DNA of 64,000 nt from Bacteroidales bacterium (GTDB lineage Bacteria; Bacteroidota; Bacteroidia; Bacteroidales; UBA932): positions 79,627 to 143,626 of the forward strand of contig JAKSKN010000006.1 in assembly GCA_024401695.1 (NCBI GenBank), given 5' to 3'. Numbering within the stretch: the first letter of the stretch is position 1; each line of letters opens with the position of its first letter. The position numbers and the translations under genes were made by a program. The notes beneath the pieces were generated by a model that made no database searches, was not told the DNA's origin, and worked only from the letters and a program-made list of their open reading frames with translations. Shown here piece by piece: positions 50,868-60,000 of this stretch.

Positions 50868-51691
50868 TTTTCTGCTGTGGAATGTAGTTTCTGTCTGCGC
50901 GTCTCCGCCGTGTCCCGCCCGAAAAGCTGGCGCGGGCCCTCCACGGAACGCCAATAATCTGCATCAAAGGACGACGGGGTCTCAATCCTTCCCTCCTTGT
51001 CGATACAAAAGGCAAGATAGTTGATCCTATAACCCTGTCCGAGAAACATAGTCTCGTAAAAAGTCTGGACTTCACGAAGTTCCGGCCTGTCGTCTATGAA
51101 TCCAACGCCCTCACATCCATAAAGGTCCACGGTTGAAGCAAGCACACTCAAGCCATTGTCGGAGCATACCGACCTGGTATATTCATACAGGAAGCGCGAG
51201 TCCGTCTTGAGATGCACGACGCCTCCGCGCTTCAGGAAAGTCCTGTACCTTTCAAGGAAAAGAGGACAGCTGAGCCGGGCATTCTCGCGACGATGCTGGG
51301 GATCGGAGAAAGTGAGCCATATCTCGGATATCTCATCGGGCGCAAAAAAAGCACATATGAACTCTATCCTTGTGCGCAGGAATGCCACATTGGACAGTGC
51401 GTGTTCCGTCGCATATTTCGCACCTTTCCACAAGCGGGCGCCCTTGATGTCGACACCGATGTAATTCTTCGACGGGTCCCTCTGTGCAAGGTCGATCGTA
51501 TACTCGCCCTTTCCGCATCCAAGTTCGAGGACAATGGGATTGTCATTCTTGAAAAATTCCCTCCAATGCCCCTTCATCCCGTGATCCTTCAGAGCAAGAT
51601 AGCCATCGGCAAGCAACTCTTCCGACGACGGCTGCACAAGGCAGGAGAACGTCTCGTTCTCTGCAAATTTCCTAAGCTTATCGTGTCCCAT
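50864..51691 (-). CDS. trmB: tRNA (guanine-N7)-methyltransferase
   Basis: The SAM-binding motif VLELGCGKGEYTIDLAQR, then GVDIKGARLWKGAK and the family motif LTFSDPQHRRENARL (normally FPDPWPKxRH; here the shape is kept with SDPQHRREN). C-terminal VDLYGCEGVGFIDDRPELREVQTFYE. It makes m7G46 in tRNA variable loops. The Bacteroidetes form is longer at both ends than E. coli TrmB. It overlaps gldH by 14 nt and the NlpC/P60 gene by 4. Confidence 0.9.
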   Translation of the reverse strand: MGHDKLRKFAENETFSCLVQPSSEELLADGYLALKDHGMKGHWREFFKNDNPIVLELGCGKGEYTIDLAQRDPSKNYIGVDIKGARLWKGAKYATEHALSNVAFLRTRIEFICAFFAPDEISEIWLTFSDPQHRRENARLSCPLFLERYRTFLKRGGVVHLKTDSRFLYEYTRSVCSDNGLSVLASTVDLYGCEGVGFIDDRPELREVQTFYETMFLGQGYRINYLAFCIDKEGRIETPSSFDADYWRSVEGPRQLFGRDTAETRRQKLHSTAEK

Positions 51692-52106
51692 CCGTTCTGA
51701 TCATTATCCCGAGGCCGCGGAAACCCTGAGGTGCGTCCTGCACCCGGACTTCAATTTTCCAATCACCGGTCTCGCCCGGCACCACGCCGCTCCTGTAGGT
51801 TTCAACCTCTTTCGAAGGGTCCATATATACCGTCTCTCCGGCTGATTCGCCGGAAGGCGAAGTCCAGGTGACATCCAAGCCCAGGGCTTTTTCCGGCGCC
51901 TTGTCTCCCGGAGCATCTATTCTGGTAAAAAAAGAAACGGAATAAGTGGCAAGCGAATCATCAAACGGGACCGTGAATGAGTACAGGTTTCCCTCGGAGT
52001 CCCCTTCCTTGATGAAACATTCATATCCGATGGCCGGCGAACAGGCATACAGCAACAGCGAAACCACCGCTGCCGCAAGCACCGTCACCAGTTTCCCGGA
52101 AGTCAT
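51678..52106 (-). CDS. gldH: GldH-like gliding-motility lipoprotein
   Basis: 142 residues with lipobox LLYAC (Cys22). The beta-rich body ends VPGETGDWKIEVRVQDAP followed by GFRGLGIMI, the pattern of GldH C-termini. In flavobacteria GldH is needed for gliding; in non-gliding Bacteroidales homologs persist, role unclear. The order holB, ricT, gldH is conserved in Bacteroidetes as far as I recall, which supports the call. It overlaps ricT by one base. Confidence 0.8.
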   Translation of the reverse strand: MTSGKLVTVLAAAVVSLLLYACSPAIGYECFIKEGDSEGNLYSFTVPFDDSLATYSVSFFTRIDAPGDKAPEKALGLDVTWTSPSGESAGETVYMDPSKEVETYRSGVVPGETGDWKIEVRVQDAPQGFRGLGIMIRTDGTR

Positions 52107-53296
52107 TATTCTGAAGGTTTATTTTGTCCGCCACGGCCGGACTTCCCGCCACGCCCCCGGTTGCGGTTACCCCGCCCGCCGTGTGATTTCTTCTTTTTCG
52201 GAGAATCAAAACGGCTGATGCTGTCGTCGCCGACTGCGGTGACGAACTCCGGAGCCGCCGGTTCCGGCTCTTCGCGGAGCGATTCAGGCCTTACACCGTT
52301 CCTGTTCATCTTTATGATCTCCCGCACGTCATAGGCATCCAGAGGATAGAGGTTCGCATCGGAATTCTTGTCGTACGAGAAGTACATTATCTCACGGAGG
52401 ATGTCCGTCTTGCGCAGATAAGCCAGGCCGTCCTTGAATTCCAGCGGTTCGCTGACCCTCGGGATGCGGGACTGTGCGTCAAGGTAGTTGGCAACTTCGT
52501 AATTCAGGCAGCATTTCAGCTTGCCGCACTGCCCGGCGAGCTTCTGCGGGTTGAGCGAGAGGTCCTGGCAGCGGGCGGCAGACGTCGAGATGCTCTGGAA
52601 AGAGGTGATGTAATTCGCGCAACAGAGTTCGCGGCCGCACACGCCCAGACCTCCGATGAGGCCGGCTTCCTGACGGGCACCGATCTGCTTCATCTCGATC
52701 CTGATCTTGAACTCCTCGGCGAACACCTTGATGAGCTGGCGGAAGTCAACGCGGCCATCAGCTATGTAATAGAAAATCGCCTTCGTGCCATCGCCCTGGA
52801 ATTCCACGTCACCTATCTTCATCTCAAGTCCCATTTCGGCGGCAATGCGACGGGCCTTGATCATTGTGTCCTGCTCCCTGGCGATTGCCATCTGCCATTT
52901 CTCGATATCGGTCTGACGCGCCTTGCGATAAATCTTCTTCAGCTCCGCTGTCTCAGGGTCGATGCCTCTTGATTTCATCTGGCGGAGAACGATCGGGCCT
53001 TCGAGCGTAACGATGCCAAGGTCCTGACCATTGGTGGCCTCTACAATCACAAGGTCGCCCTGATGGATGCTTTGAGGAGAGTCATTGACATATATCCCCT
53101 TGCGGGTATTCTTGAAGCGGACTTCGAAGAAATTCGGGCAGGTGCCGTCATTGGCATCCTTCAGCCAGTTGCGGTCGCCCAGCTTGCAGCAGCCGACGCG
53201 ATATGCGCAATTGGTTTCGCCGGTTTCCTCGTCGTGCGTCACCGCGCATCCGCGAAAACAGTCAAACTGTATGGTTTCGTTATCTGTATTGCTCAT
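52106..53296 (-). CDS. ricT: RicT/YaaT-like PSP1-domain protein with RGG tail
   Basis: 396 residues. PSP1 domain: FEVRFKNTRKGIYVND, DLVIVEATNGQDLGIVTLEG, KAIFYYIADGRVDFRQLIKVFAEEF, RIEMKQIGARQEAGLIGGLGVCGRELCC, then CGKLKCCLNYE. The Cys clusters match those that hold Fe-S in the B. subtilis RicAFT complex, which adjusts RNase Y. The N-terminus adds CCKLGDRNWLKD. The last 35 residues are low-complexity Lys/Gly/Arg (GGRGNRNRGRGGKSGRGGQ), an RNA-binding-like tail that B. subtilis RicT lacks. It lies between holB and gldH with 4-nt and 1-nt overlaps. Confidence 0.88.
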   Translation of the reverse strand: MSNTDNETIQFDCFRGCAVTHDEETGETNCAYRVGCCKLGDRNWLKDANDGTCPNFFEVRFKNTRKGIYVNDSPQSIHQGDLVIVEATNGQDLGIVTLEGPIVLRQMKSRGIDPETAELKKIYRKARQTDIEKWQMAIAREQDTMIKARRIAAEMGLEMKIGDVEFQGDGTKAIFYYIADGRVDFRQLIKVFAEEFKIRIEMKQIGARQEAGLIGGLGVCGRELCCANYITSFQSISTSAARCQDLSLNPQKLAGQCGKLKCCLNYEVANYLDAQSRIPRVSEPLEFKDGLAYLRKTDILREIMYFSYDKNSDANLYPLDAYDVREIIKMNRNGVRPESLREEPEPAAPEFVTAVGDDSISRFDSPKKKKSHGGRGNRNRGRGGKSGRGGQNKPSE

Positions 53297-54276
53297 ATGT
53301 TCATATATAGCCGGTCAACAAGATCGGTAAAAAGTATCTTTGAATTCACATTCCTGTCTATCAGGGTCTGTGCCCTGCTGAGAGCCTCCAGGGCCTGACG
53401 GGGGAAAGTTTTGCGGCACTTTGCAGCCCACTCCGCGTAATGGCCTTCCCGCACTGCCATCTGCGGGAGCCCCTGCTGATGCAGGAAGATCTGGCGCATC
53501 GCGTCAGCTGCAAATTTACAAAAAGCTTTTGCACTTTCACGCGATGGCAGGGCTGCAATTCTGTCACCGGCATCAAGGGCGGCCGGAAGGTTTCTCGACA
53601 CCAGCGCGGACATAAAGTCGTCAAGCAGCTCCGGCTCGGCGAATTCCGTCAATCTCGCAGCACCTTCCGGCGCCACGCGTATCCGCTGGCAACGTGAGAT
53701 GATGGTCGGAATGACTTTCTCCGGAGAATGCGTGATCAGCACGAACTGTGTCTTGAGCGGCGGCTCCTCTATCATCTTCAGAAGACGGTTCGCAGCCTCC
53801 TGGTTCATCTTCTCCGGGAGATAGATCACGACCGAGCGATAGCCTCCTTCAAGCGCGCTCAGCGAGAGTTTCTCCAAAAGCGATTTCGCCTCGCTTACGG
53901 CTATCACTGAATTCTTGCTGTCGAGTCCGAGGGCATCAAGCAGCTCGGACGACGTAAATCCCGGATTCTCCTGTACAAGAGCCCTGAACTTGTCGATATA
54001 GTCCAACGAGACCATCTTGGATGCCGTCGGGAAGATAAAATGGACATCGGGATGGATCAGTTTGGATATCCTGTTGCAGGAAGGACATCCGCCGCAGGAA
54101 TCGGACGCAGTGCGGCTCGAGCAGTAAAGATGCTGGAGGAATGCCAGCGCCAGCGGAAAAGCTCCGCCTCCCTCATCTTCGTGGAAAAGGATGGCGTGAG
54201 GCACACGGCCGGCATCAACCATTCCGGCGAGCGCCGACTTCACCTGGTCAAGACCTTGCACCTGAGAATACGTCAT
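53293..54276 (-). CDS. holB: DNA polymerase III delta' subunit
   Basis: AAA+ clamp-loader fold: GLDQVKSALAGMVDAGRVPHAILFHEDEGGG with a P-loop lacking the usual GKT, as expected for delta'. The zinc module CGGCPSCNRI, and the SRC-type arginine finger motif IISRCQRIR follow IEEPPLKTQFVLITHS. It loads the sliding clamp as part of the gamma complex. Both ends overlap neighbours by ATGA. Confidence 0.93.
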   Translation of the reverse strand: MTYSQVQGLDQVKSALAGMVDAGRVPHAILFHEDEGGGAFPLALAFLQHLYCSSRTASDSCGGCPSCNRISKLIHPDVHFIFPTASKMVSLDYIDKFRALVQENPGFTSSELLDALGLDSKNSVIAVSEAKSLLEKLSLSALEGGYRSVVIYLPEKMNQEAANRLLKMIEEPPLKTQFVLITHSPEKVIPTIISRCQRIRVAPEGAARLTEFAEPELLDDFMSALVSRNLPAALDAGDRIAALPSRESAKAFCKFAADAMRQIFLHQQGLPQMAVREGHYAEWAAKCRKTFPRQALEALSRAQTLIDRNVNSKILFTDLVDRLYMNI

Positions 54277-55241
54277 ACCTTTCTGAAAGCGTTAAATTGT
54301 GCTATCTCAATAAGATAATCCTTGGCAATGCTTTCAGGGAACATATCCAGGGCTGAAACCGCCTTGCCTATGAATTCATCCAGGCGGGCGGCCGCATAGT
54401 CAACGCCGTTCTCTTCCCAGACGAAATCGCGGACCTTGCCGCAATTTTCAGGCTTGCTGTGGATATCCCTTATCATTCCGCGTATCTCCTCCTCCCTCGG
54501 TGAATTCCGGAGCGCCCCAAGAAGAGGGAGCGTGATCTTCTGCTCCTTCAAGTCAATCCCGACAGGCTTGCCCAGTTCCTCGGTACCGGCATAATCGAGA
54601 ATGTCATCCTTTATCTGGAAGGCTATTCCCATATATCTGCCGAATTTGCAGGCCGCCTCGAACAATTCGTCAGAAGCGCCGACCGAATCTGCAGCGGCTG
54701 CAGCGGCCGCCTCGAACAGGGACGCCGTCTTGCAGTAGATGATGCGGTAGTAAGCCTGCTCGTCGGTGTCGGCGCTGGATGCTTTCTCCAACTGGAGCAT
54801 CTCTCCCTCGGAGAGGTCCGTAAGAGTCTTGGAAAGGAGACTGGCCACCCGGCTGTGCCTGTTTGAACCGATCACCAGTTCCACAGCCCTCGCAAGCCAG
54901 AAGTCGCCGACGAGAACGGCTGCCGACGGGCCCAGGAGGGAGACGACCGTCGGACGGCCACGTCTCTCCGCACTCTCGTCCGCCACGTCGTCGTGCATCA
55001 GGGTGGCATTGTGCAGCAGCTCTATGGCGGCTGCAAAACGGACGGTATCCTCGGTTATCTCACCGCAGGCCTTTGCTGTCAGAAGCAGGATCATCGGACG
55101 CAGAAGTTTGCCGGAATTGTTCAGGATATCCTCGTTGGTATCCTTGAGCAGATCGACATCAGTATGGAGAGAGTCTCTCATAAGAGCTCTCATCTTCTCC
55201 CATTCCGGTCCGAGTATCTTGAGGATTTCGCTTACTGACAC
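54273..55241 (-). CDS. Long-chain polyprenyl diphosphate synthase (IspB-like)
   Basis: 322 residues from a GTG start. The first Asp-rich motif is LMHDDVADES (Asp84-Asp85, Asp88) followed by RRGRPTVV; the second IKDDILDY. Ala79 is the fifth residue before the first motif, a small residue that permits long products (octaprenyl or similar) for menaquinone. The body matches octaprenyl synthases (GKLLRPM, AAIELLHNATLMHDD, KTASLFEAA). Overlaps LOG by 10 nt and holB by 4 nt. Confidence 0.92.
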   Translation of the reverse strand: MSVSEILKILGPEWEKMRALMRDSLHTDVDLLKDTNEDILNNSGKLLRPMILLLTAKACGEITEDTVRFAAAIELLHNATLMHDDVADESAERRGRPTVVSLLGPSAAVLVGDFWLARAVELVIGSNRHSRVASLLSKTLTDLSEGEMLQLEKASSADTDEQAYYRIIYCKTASLFEAAAAAAADSVGASDELFEAACKFGRYMGIAFQIKDDILDYAGTEELGKPVGIDLKEQKITLPLLGALRNSPREEEIRGMIRDIHSKPENCGKVRDFVWEENGVDYAAARLDEFIGKAVSALDMFPESIAKDYLIEIAQFNAFRKV

Positions 55242-55768
55242 AGGATTTTCTTGAATTCGTCGATGGTCTCCACGAAAATCACCCTGTCGCGGTCGGCGGG
55301 AGCCATCATATTTGTATTCACATAATGATCGAGCAGAGCTCTGAACGGTTCGTAGAAGCCATAAGGCCCGAACGCAACGATCTTTCCCTTGAAAAAGCCG
55401 AGCTTGGCGAGGACAAGGGTCTCTATCAGCTCGTCCATTGTGCCTATCCCACCCGGCAGGGCCACGGCGAGATCGACGCCCTGGCGCATTTTCATCTTGC
55501 GCTCCGCCATTGTCTCCGTCCAGACGATCTCATTCAGGCGGGGATGCAGCAGATCCTGCATAAATCGCGGAATGACACCGATATGGTAACCGCCGCAGTC
55601 GGCGACTTCATCGGCTATTTCGCCCATCGTCCCCTTGACGGTCCCACCGGAAACAGCGGCATATCCAGACAAACAAGCCGCGCGGACAGCTTCCCGCGCA
55701 GCTTGATTGTATTTTGGATCTATGGTATAGCTGGCGGAGCAGAAAAAGACCGCCTTCTTATCCATCAT
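55232..55768 (-). CDS. LOG-family (TIGR00730) phosphoribohydrolase-like protein
   Basis: 178 residues. PGGIGTMDELIET at 105-117 is the hallmark motif of LOG/lysine-decarboxylase-like proteins, with catalytic Glu113; an earlier SGGTVKGTMGEIADE replaces the usual GGGxxGLMG, and MAERKMKM is present. Family members split nucleoside monophosphates (cytokinin ribotides, AMP or pyrimidine 5'-monophosphates) to base and ribose phosphate. Two ATGs lie side by side at the start. It follows the barrel gene by 3 nt. Confidence 0.88.
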   Translation of the reverse strand: MMDKKAVFFCSASYTIDPKYNQAAREAVRAACLSGYAAVSGGTVKGTMGEIADEVADCGGYHIGVIPRFMQDLLHPRLNEIVWTETMAERKMKMRQGVDLAVALPGGIGTMDELIETLVLAKLGFFKGKIVAFGPYGFYEPFRALLDHYVNTNMMAPADRDRVIFVETIDEFKKILCQ

Positions 55769-55771
55769 ATC

Positions 55772-56371
55772 TTAGAAAATGTATGCGACAGATGCCGTGA
55801 TACCGTTGCATTTGCCCTTAGGAGCATTGGTCACTGCAGACCAGGAGAAATCATAGACATTGCCAAGGTTCCAGTAATATCTCACGGATACCTGAAGATG
55901 GCTGAAGAGCTCGGCACCGGCACCGAGACCGATACCATATTCGAACTTGCTGGAGACATTCTCCCACTGCTCCTTAAGGTTGGTGCCTTCGACCTTGTTG
56001 GAAATCGCGTAACCGATGAACGGCTCTGCGACTGCATAGATTCTGGCAAGGGAACCAAGTCCGATACCGGCCTGGACCTGAACAGGAAGCTCAAGGTATC
56101 CGGTCTTGAAATCAAGGGATTTCGTATCGAATTCTGCCATCTTTGCGCCCTTCACATTATAGATGAGTGACGGCTGTATTGCGATGACATTTCCAAGAGC
56201 CATCTTGTAGGTGAGACCGACGTGATACTGTGCAATGGACTTTGCATTCCACTCAACCTGAGCGTCCTTGAGGGAGGTAGCCGATGTTGTGAGTCCCGCG
56301 ATGATACCGAACTGGGCGAATGAGCTGACTGAAATGAGAAGTGCAGCAGCTGCTACGATAAGTTTTTTCAT
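55772..56371 (-). CDS. PorT-like outer-membrane beta-barrel protein, 199 aa
   Basis: The signal peptide ends SVSSFAQ; then FGIIAGLTTS, YHVGLTYKMALGNVIAIQPSLIYNVKG and YLELPVQVQAGIGL, the PF13568 pattern, closing ITASVAYIF. It lies between trxA (10 nt) and the LOG gene (3 nt), so it begins the compact operon after thioredoxin. The role is unknown; members include surface porin-like proteins and type IX secretion parts. Confidence 0.82.
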   Translation of the reverse strand: MKKLIVAAAALLISVSSFAQFGIIAGLTTSATSLKDAQVEWNAKSIAQYHVGLTYKMALGNVIAIQPSLIYNVKGAKMAEFDTKSLDFKTGYLELPVQVQAGIGLGSLARIYAVAEPFIGYAISNKVEGTNLKEQWENVSSKFEYGIGLGAGAELFSHLQVSVRYYWNLGNVYDFSWSAVTNAPKGKCNGITASVAYIF

Positions 56372-56381
56372 AATGTTCCAA

Positions 56382-56696
56382 TTAAATTAATGAGTCCAAT
56401 ATTGATGAAATTTCCTGTTTCTGCACGAGTCCGACACGTCTTTCCACGACCTCCCCGTTCTTGAAGAAAAGGAGTGTAGGGACATTTCGGATACCGTACT
56501 GAATAGAGATGTCTTCACAGTCCTCAACGTTGCATTTGGCAACCATCACGCGGTTGGCATACTCTTCGGCAATCTCATCCACGGTTGGAGAAAGGACGCG
56601 GCACGGACCGCACCAGGATGCCCAGAAATCAATGAGGACAACCGGAGAACCCGCAAGGACCTCCTGAATGTTGACAGGTGTAATTACTTTATCCAT
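56382..56696 (-). CDS. trxA: Thioredoxin
   Basis: 104 residues with the active site WCGPC (Cys29, Cys32), preceded by VVLIDFWAS, and the cis-Pro motif VPTLLFFKNGEVVERRVG. No signal peptide, so it is cytoplasmic and reduces disulfides in target enzymes. It is the first gene of the minus-strand unit running to miaA. The ATG follows directly on a hairpin and T-tract (56697-56727). Confidence 0.96.
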   Translation of the reverse strand: MDKVITPVNIQEVLAGSPVVLIDFWASWCGPCRVLSPTVDEIAEEYANRVMVAKCNVEDCEDISIQYGIRNVPTLLFFKNGEVVERRVGLVQKQEISSILDSLI

Positions 56697-56738
56697 AAAA
56701 ATCCGTCGCCCGGTTTATGGGCGACGGACACAAATATA
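56697..56738 (-). promoter_or_regulatory. trxA promoter and 5' hairpin / upstream terminator
   Basis: Minus-strand -7 element TATATTTG (56738-56731), then a 9-bp GC stem, CCGTCGCCC with GGGCGACGG (56727-56703), then ATTTTT and the trxA ATG at 56696. The hairpin with T-tract would end the efflux-operon transcript; for trxA message begun at this -7 element the same stem lies at the extreme 5' end. Confidence 0.7.
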
Positions 56739-56744
56739 CGAAAA

Positions 56745-57038
56745 TTAATAGCAATTTTCAATATTCCAGACAAAGGCCCTGAGCCCCAGATCCGGAGCGG
56801 CTTCATCCTTGGCCTTGATCTGTTCGAGTATCTGCCCGACCTTTTCGTCCTTGACCATCGTCAGGATAGCGTGGTTCAGGACCGGCCACGCGTGATTGTC
56901 GAGGTGAGGCTCACCATTGAACGAGCCTTTTCCCTGAACGTCGATCCATCGTGTATAGCCTCTCAGGTTCAGACCTTCCAATATTTCAACGATCTCTTCG
57001 TTGTAAGCCTGATTATATGCTACGAATACTGCTTTCAT
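56745..57038 (-). CDS. PII-like protein associated with an RND transporter (PG0541 type)
   Basis: 97 residues from ATG 57038, which overlaps the pump stop as ATGA; a longer in-frame reading is not credible. MKAVFVAYNQAYNEEIVEILEGLNLRGYTRW and AILTMVKDEKVGQILEQIK have the ferredoxin-like beta-alpha-beta pattern of PII-like trimers. Porphyromonas PG0541 and relatives always follow an AcrB-type pump gene, as here. It may gate or regulate the pump; the ligand is unknown. Confidence 0.85.
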   Translation of the reverse strand: MKAVFVAYNQAYNEEIVEILEGLNLRGYTRWIDVQGKGSFNGEPHLDNHAWPVLNHAILTMVKDEKVGQILEQIKAKDEAAPDLGLRAFVWNIENCY

Positions 57039-60000
57039 TTTGCGAGTTTCTTTTGTTTGCGTTGATCCATCTTCATACAGAATGCGCAATATACTGCAGG
57101 TATGAGCACAAGCGTAATGAGGGTGGAGACTGTAAGGCCCCAGCATACCGTGATACCGAGTGACTGCCACATTTCAGAGCCTTCACCATGTCCGATGGCC
57201 ATAGGTACCATACCGAGTACGGTCGTAAGGGTTGTCATAAGGATAGGGCGGAGACGGCTGCGGGCCGCAGTGACTGAAGCGTCGCGTATGTTCAGGCCCC
57301 TTTCACGGAGGATGATGGTGTAGTCAATGAGGACGATACCATTCTTCACTACGATACCGAGAAGGATGATGATACCGATCATCGCCATCATACCCATCGC
57401 AGTGCCGGTAACCCAGAATCCGAGGAGCACGCCGGTGGCGGCGAACGGAACACTGAACATAATTACGAACGGAGCGAGGAAGTCCTCGAACTGCGATGCC
57501 ATTACCATATAGACGAGGATGATGATGAGGATGATGAGCAGCAGCATATCGCCGAACATCTCCTGCTGGTCTTCATAGTCACCGGCTATCTCAATCTGGA
57601 TGGTAGAAGGGATGGCCGTATTGTCAATGACCTTCCTGGCGGATTCGACCGCATCGGAGAGGGATGCCTTGTCTGCGACGATTCCGGTGATGGTGATAAG
57701 TCGTTCACGGTCCTTGCGCTGGATGGTAGGCGGCACGAGGGTCTCCTTCACCGTGCCGAGTTCCTTCATCCTGACTGCCTTGCCGGAAGGGCTCATCACG
57801 ATGATGTTCTCCATATCTTCGATACTCGTACGGAATTCAGGCGCATAGCGTACACGTATGCTGTATTCCTCACCGTCCTCACGGTAAAGGGATGCGAGCT
57901 GTCCGCTCATCGCGGAGCTGAACGCGGCACCGGCGGTAGATGAATTGAGGCCGTTGAGCGCAAGCTTGGTCCTGTCGAAATCCATCTGGAATTCCGGAGT
58001 GTACTCGTCGCGGCTGAGCGTAACCTGTGCAAAGGACTTCTTGTCCTTGAGCATCTCGGTCTGCAGGGCTTTTGCAACCACATCCGTCTCAGCAAAGTCA
58101 TAGCCATAGACCTCGACCTTGATAGACGAAGCACCGCCCATACCGCCACCGCCTTCGGTCACTGTGGCACGGCGGATTTCAGGATAGCCGGCGAGGACCT
58201 CACGTACGACATCGGCCAGTTCGGAAGAAGTGCGTTCACGGGTACTGCTGGTGCCGATGGCAAGCGTGAGTGAAATGATGTGCGTGCCATTTGACTGCAT
58301 ACTCGCAAACAGATTGTCCGTATCGGCCTGTCCGAAGGTGACATTGATCTTGCTGGCCTCAGGAACGGCAGCCTTGACCTTGTCGAAAATATCGAATGCA
58401 AATTCACGGGAGACTTCCTGTGCGGTACCCATAGGGAGTTCTATGGTAGCTGACAGACGGTCGGAGTCACCGCGAGGGAAGAACTCTGTCTTGAGGCTCG
58501 GGACGAATGCGACGATTGACAGCACAAAGACTGCCGCGAAGCCCCAGATAACGAGTTTACGGCGCTTGGTCGCCCAACGGATGACGTGGGCATAACCGCG
58601 GCTTATCCAGTCGATGAACCTGTTGATAGGGTCAAAGATTGCCATATATGCCTTTCCGTGCTTGACATCTGCCTTGAGCCAGCGTGAGCAAAGCATAGGG
58701 ACAAGGGTGAGGGCTGCGGTCGTGGATACGATCATAATGATCGACACGATCCATCCGAGCTGCTTGAACATGATTCCGGCCATACCGCTCAACATCGTGA
58801 GAGGCAGGAACACACAGAGCATCGTAAGGGTTGACGCAATTACTGAAATACCAACTTCACCCGTGCCATATATGGCCGCCTCCTTAGGCTTCTCACCGTT
58901 TTCCAGATGTTTCGTGACGGTTTCCAATACAACGATCGCATCATCCACGACCATACCGATCGCAATCGCAAGGGCGGACATTGACACGATATTCAGCGTA
59001 TTGCCTGTCGCGAAGAGATATACCAGCGAGGCAAGGAGGGCGATAGGGATCGAGAGGATGATGATCACCGTCGATTTCCAGCTTCCGAGGAATATGAACA
59101 CTATCAATCCGACCACAAGGAAGGTGATGAGGATGGTCTCGAAGAGGGACTTGATGGTGTTGATGATCTCTATCGAACCATCGGTGAGGATATCGACCTT
59201 GATGTCTGAAGGAAGATCCTTCTCGATCTTCTCAAGCTCTTTCTTGACTCCCCTGATGATATTGACGGTGTTGCCGCCGGTCTGCTTCTGGATGATGATT
59301 CGGGCAGCGCGCTCGCCATTGGTGTAGGACTCCTGTTCGCGCTCCTGGTTGCCGTCGTGGACGTACGCCACGTCACGCAGATACACGGTACGGCCACCTA
59401 CCGCACCTACAACGATGTCAAGGAGCTCGCTCGGATCGTTGAATTCCTTCTGCACACGCAGAGTGTAAGTCTCTGAACCGATATCGATATTGCCTGAAGG
59501 CAGATTGCGGTTTTCAGAGCCGATGATGCCGGCGACCGTCGCGATGCTCAGATTATATGCCTGAAGCTTGTTAGGGTCGCAGTAAACCATGATTTCGCGC
59601 GTAGGGGCACCGGAAACGGATACCGTACCGACGCCGGGCACACGGGCAAGAGGTGTGGCCAGACGGTCATCAAGGATCTTGTCGAGACCGGCCGAGCTTT
59701 CCTTTGCCGAAGCGGTCAGGGTCATAATAGGCATATCGTCTGCGCTGAACTTGAAGATGGTAGGCTGCGAAGCCCCGTCAGGGAGCTGGCTGCTGATCAT
59801 TCCCAGTTTGTCACGGACGTTGTTGGTAGCCTCGTCCATATCGATGCCATACTCGAATCTGAGAGTCAGAAGCGAGATGTTCTCCTTGGACTGGCTGTTA
59901 AGTTCCTTGAGGTTTTCGACACTGTTAAGGGCGTTTTCCAGAGGCTTGGTAAGGTTGGTCTCAATATCCGCGGCGTTCGCACCCTGGTACGAAGACATCA

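Noticed and set aside
56745-57170. Longer 141-residue reading of the PII-like gene
   Set aside because: The extra N-terminal part overlaps the pump coding sequence; the ATGA overlap fixes the start at 57038.
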